NCBI GenBank assembly: GCA_900546605.1
Contig: URDV01000022.1
Span: 1 to 15,152 of the forward strand
Direction of reading: 5' to 3'
DNA from: an uncultured Prevotella sp.
GTDB lineage: Bacteria > Bacteroidota > Bacteroidia > Bacteroidales > Bacteroidaceae
DNA: 15,152 nt
The translations under genes were made by a program, and so were the position numbers. Each line of letters opens with the position of its first letter. Position 1 is the first letter of the stretch. Of the stretch, positions 14,260 through 15,152 are shown in pieces. Below the pieces are notes generated by a model. That model was not told where the DNA came from and searched no databases. It worked only from the letters and a program-made list of their open reading frames with translations.

Positions 14260-15152
14260 TTATTTGAGCAACCATTTCATGGACCATTCTGCTAAAGGTG
14301 AAGGGCATGCAAGCATCCCACAGTTTTGCTGTAAATTGAGAAACGAGAAACGTATGCGGTTTTGGGGCTGATAACGTTCATTATAAACAACAATACTTCT
14401 TCCACTGACACAATTTTCGGCCTTTACCTCAACCGGAATTATCTCATCCTCTCGCTGTAACAGAAACTCTATCTCTGCTTTGCCTTCCGAAGACCAATAG
14501 TAAGGCATTGAACCATATGAAGGCAACAGACTTTGCAATACGGCATTTTCTGCCATTGCGCCTTTGAATTCGGTGTAGTTGACTGTCGGGTCAATGACGA
14601 TGCTTCCTGGTAGCCCAGCCAAACGCCGCAACAATCCGCAGTCACTGGCATAAACTTTAAATATGTCTGGTTCTTCGTAAGCACTCAGCGGCATTCCTGG
14701 TTTTGACACAGCATTCACCCGATATATCATACCAGAGTCTTCAAGCCACAGCAAAGCATCCTCGTAGTCACGGCTTCTTGCTCCTTTCTTTATAACCTTG
14801 TAGATAAACTTACGGTTTTCCTTGGCAAGTTGAGATGGAAGCGAGTGCCAGATGGCATGAATGCGTGGTATTTCGCGAGGTTCTGCATACTTGGCAAAGT
14901 CAAGTTCATACAAGTCTAATATGCCTTGCAATATGTCGTCCACAGCTTGCATTCCCTGATTTTCAAGCATACTCACGGCAGCTTCTGGCATTCCTCCAGA
15001 CACCATATATCTGCGGTATTCAGACTTCAACTTGTCAAGTATAATAAGAGGCAATTTCTCTGGCTGTTCTATCTGTTCAATAAAATTGAATGTCTGGGAA
15101 TCGCTGGCTCACAGATACTCTTTGAACGTAATCGGATACATACGCATAACCT
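14260..15152 (-). pseudogene. AAA-family ATPase with DUF4143 C-terminus, interrupted by an in-frame stop (partial)
   Basis: Only the C-terminal part lies in the window; the gene runs off the right edge. The family has an N-terminal P-loop ATPase domain (AAA_14, outside the window) and a C-terminal DUF4143 domain with a nuclease-like fold. The reading frame from 15150 gives VMRMYPITFKEYL, then TGA (15111-15109), then ASDSQTFNF and an open frame to TAA at 14260. Homologues have Trp at the TGA position (FxEFLWA), so the stop is most simply a TGG to TGA change. After the stop are YRRYMVSGGMPEA, then ALLWLEDSGMIYR, and a C-terminal AEIEFLL...PVEVKAEN block that looks like a degenerate PD-(D/E)XK core. 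Translation could restart at TTG 15054, but the product would lack the ATPase domain. The role of the family is not well established. A sequencing error is the main alternative. Confidence 0.8.

Noticed and set aside
15109..15111. TGA read as selenocysteine or as Trp by an altered code
   Set aside because: The DUF3098 gene in this window ends in TGA and Trp is coded by TGG throughout, and the family has Trp here, not Sec. A nonsense mutation is simpler.

Overview
The window looks like chromosomal DNA of a Bacteroidales bacterium, most likely a Prevotella-type species. Four things point there. Promoters carry the Bacteroidetes -7 element TAnnTTTG rather than a sigma70-type -10. Shine-Dalgarno sequences are essentially absent. 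The block ftsX - DUF3098 - uppP - truB - queA is characteristic of Bacteroidetes. The large secreted peptidase ends in a type IX secretion-like C-terminal tail. The genus is an inference from protein resemblance only.

Layout: bases 1-49 are the 3' end of a 5S rRNA, so an rRNA operon lies just upstream; it is closed by a strong terminator (71-104). A family 2 glycosyltransferase follows (156-1061). Next is a 1620-residue secreted M60-family (mucin-type) zinc metallopeptidase (1211-6073) with four tandem ricin/beta-trefoil-like modules in front of the catalytic domain. After it comes a structured spacer with a perfect 17-bp tandem duplication inside a long-range inverted repeat, then a 55-codon small gene (6227-6394). 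A perfect terminator hairpin sits directly against the promoter of an acetyl-CoA hydrolase/transferase-family CoA-transferase gene (6536-8050), which ends in its own terminator.

From 8312 to 12387 lies a housekeeping run, all on the plus strand: FtsX (division/cell-wall hydrolase control), a small DUF3098 membrane protein, UppP (undecaprenyl-diphosphate recycling), TruB (tRNA pseudouridine-55) and QueA (queuosine). UppP overlaps the DUF3098 gene by ATGA. A stand-alone TonB C-terminal-domain protein (12497-12976) follows a 13-bp perfect inverted repeat. A highly expressed-looking malate dehydrogenase (13109-14101) comes next, with a strong promoter and terminator.

The right edge holds a minus-strand gene of the AAA/DUF4143 ATPase family. 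It is interrupted by an in-frame TGA at 15109-15111, exactly where the family normally has a Trp codon, so it is probably a pseudogene. A good-looking plus-strand promoter at 14180-14213 points into its antisense strand.

Functionally, the CoA-transferase and malate dehydrogenase fit the succinate/acetate fermentation typical of Prevotella. The M60 peptidase fits degradation of host glycoproteins. I found no CRISPR array, prophage or insertion sequence, and no convincing new defence or multi-gene system. The most unusual items are the M60 architecture, the small gene with its structured leader, and the broken ATPase with the orphan promoter.
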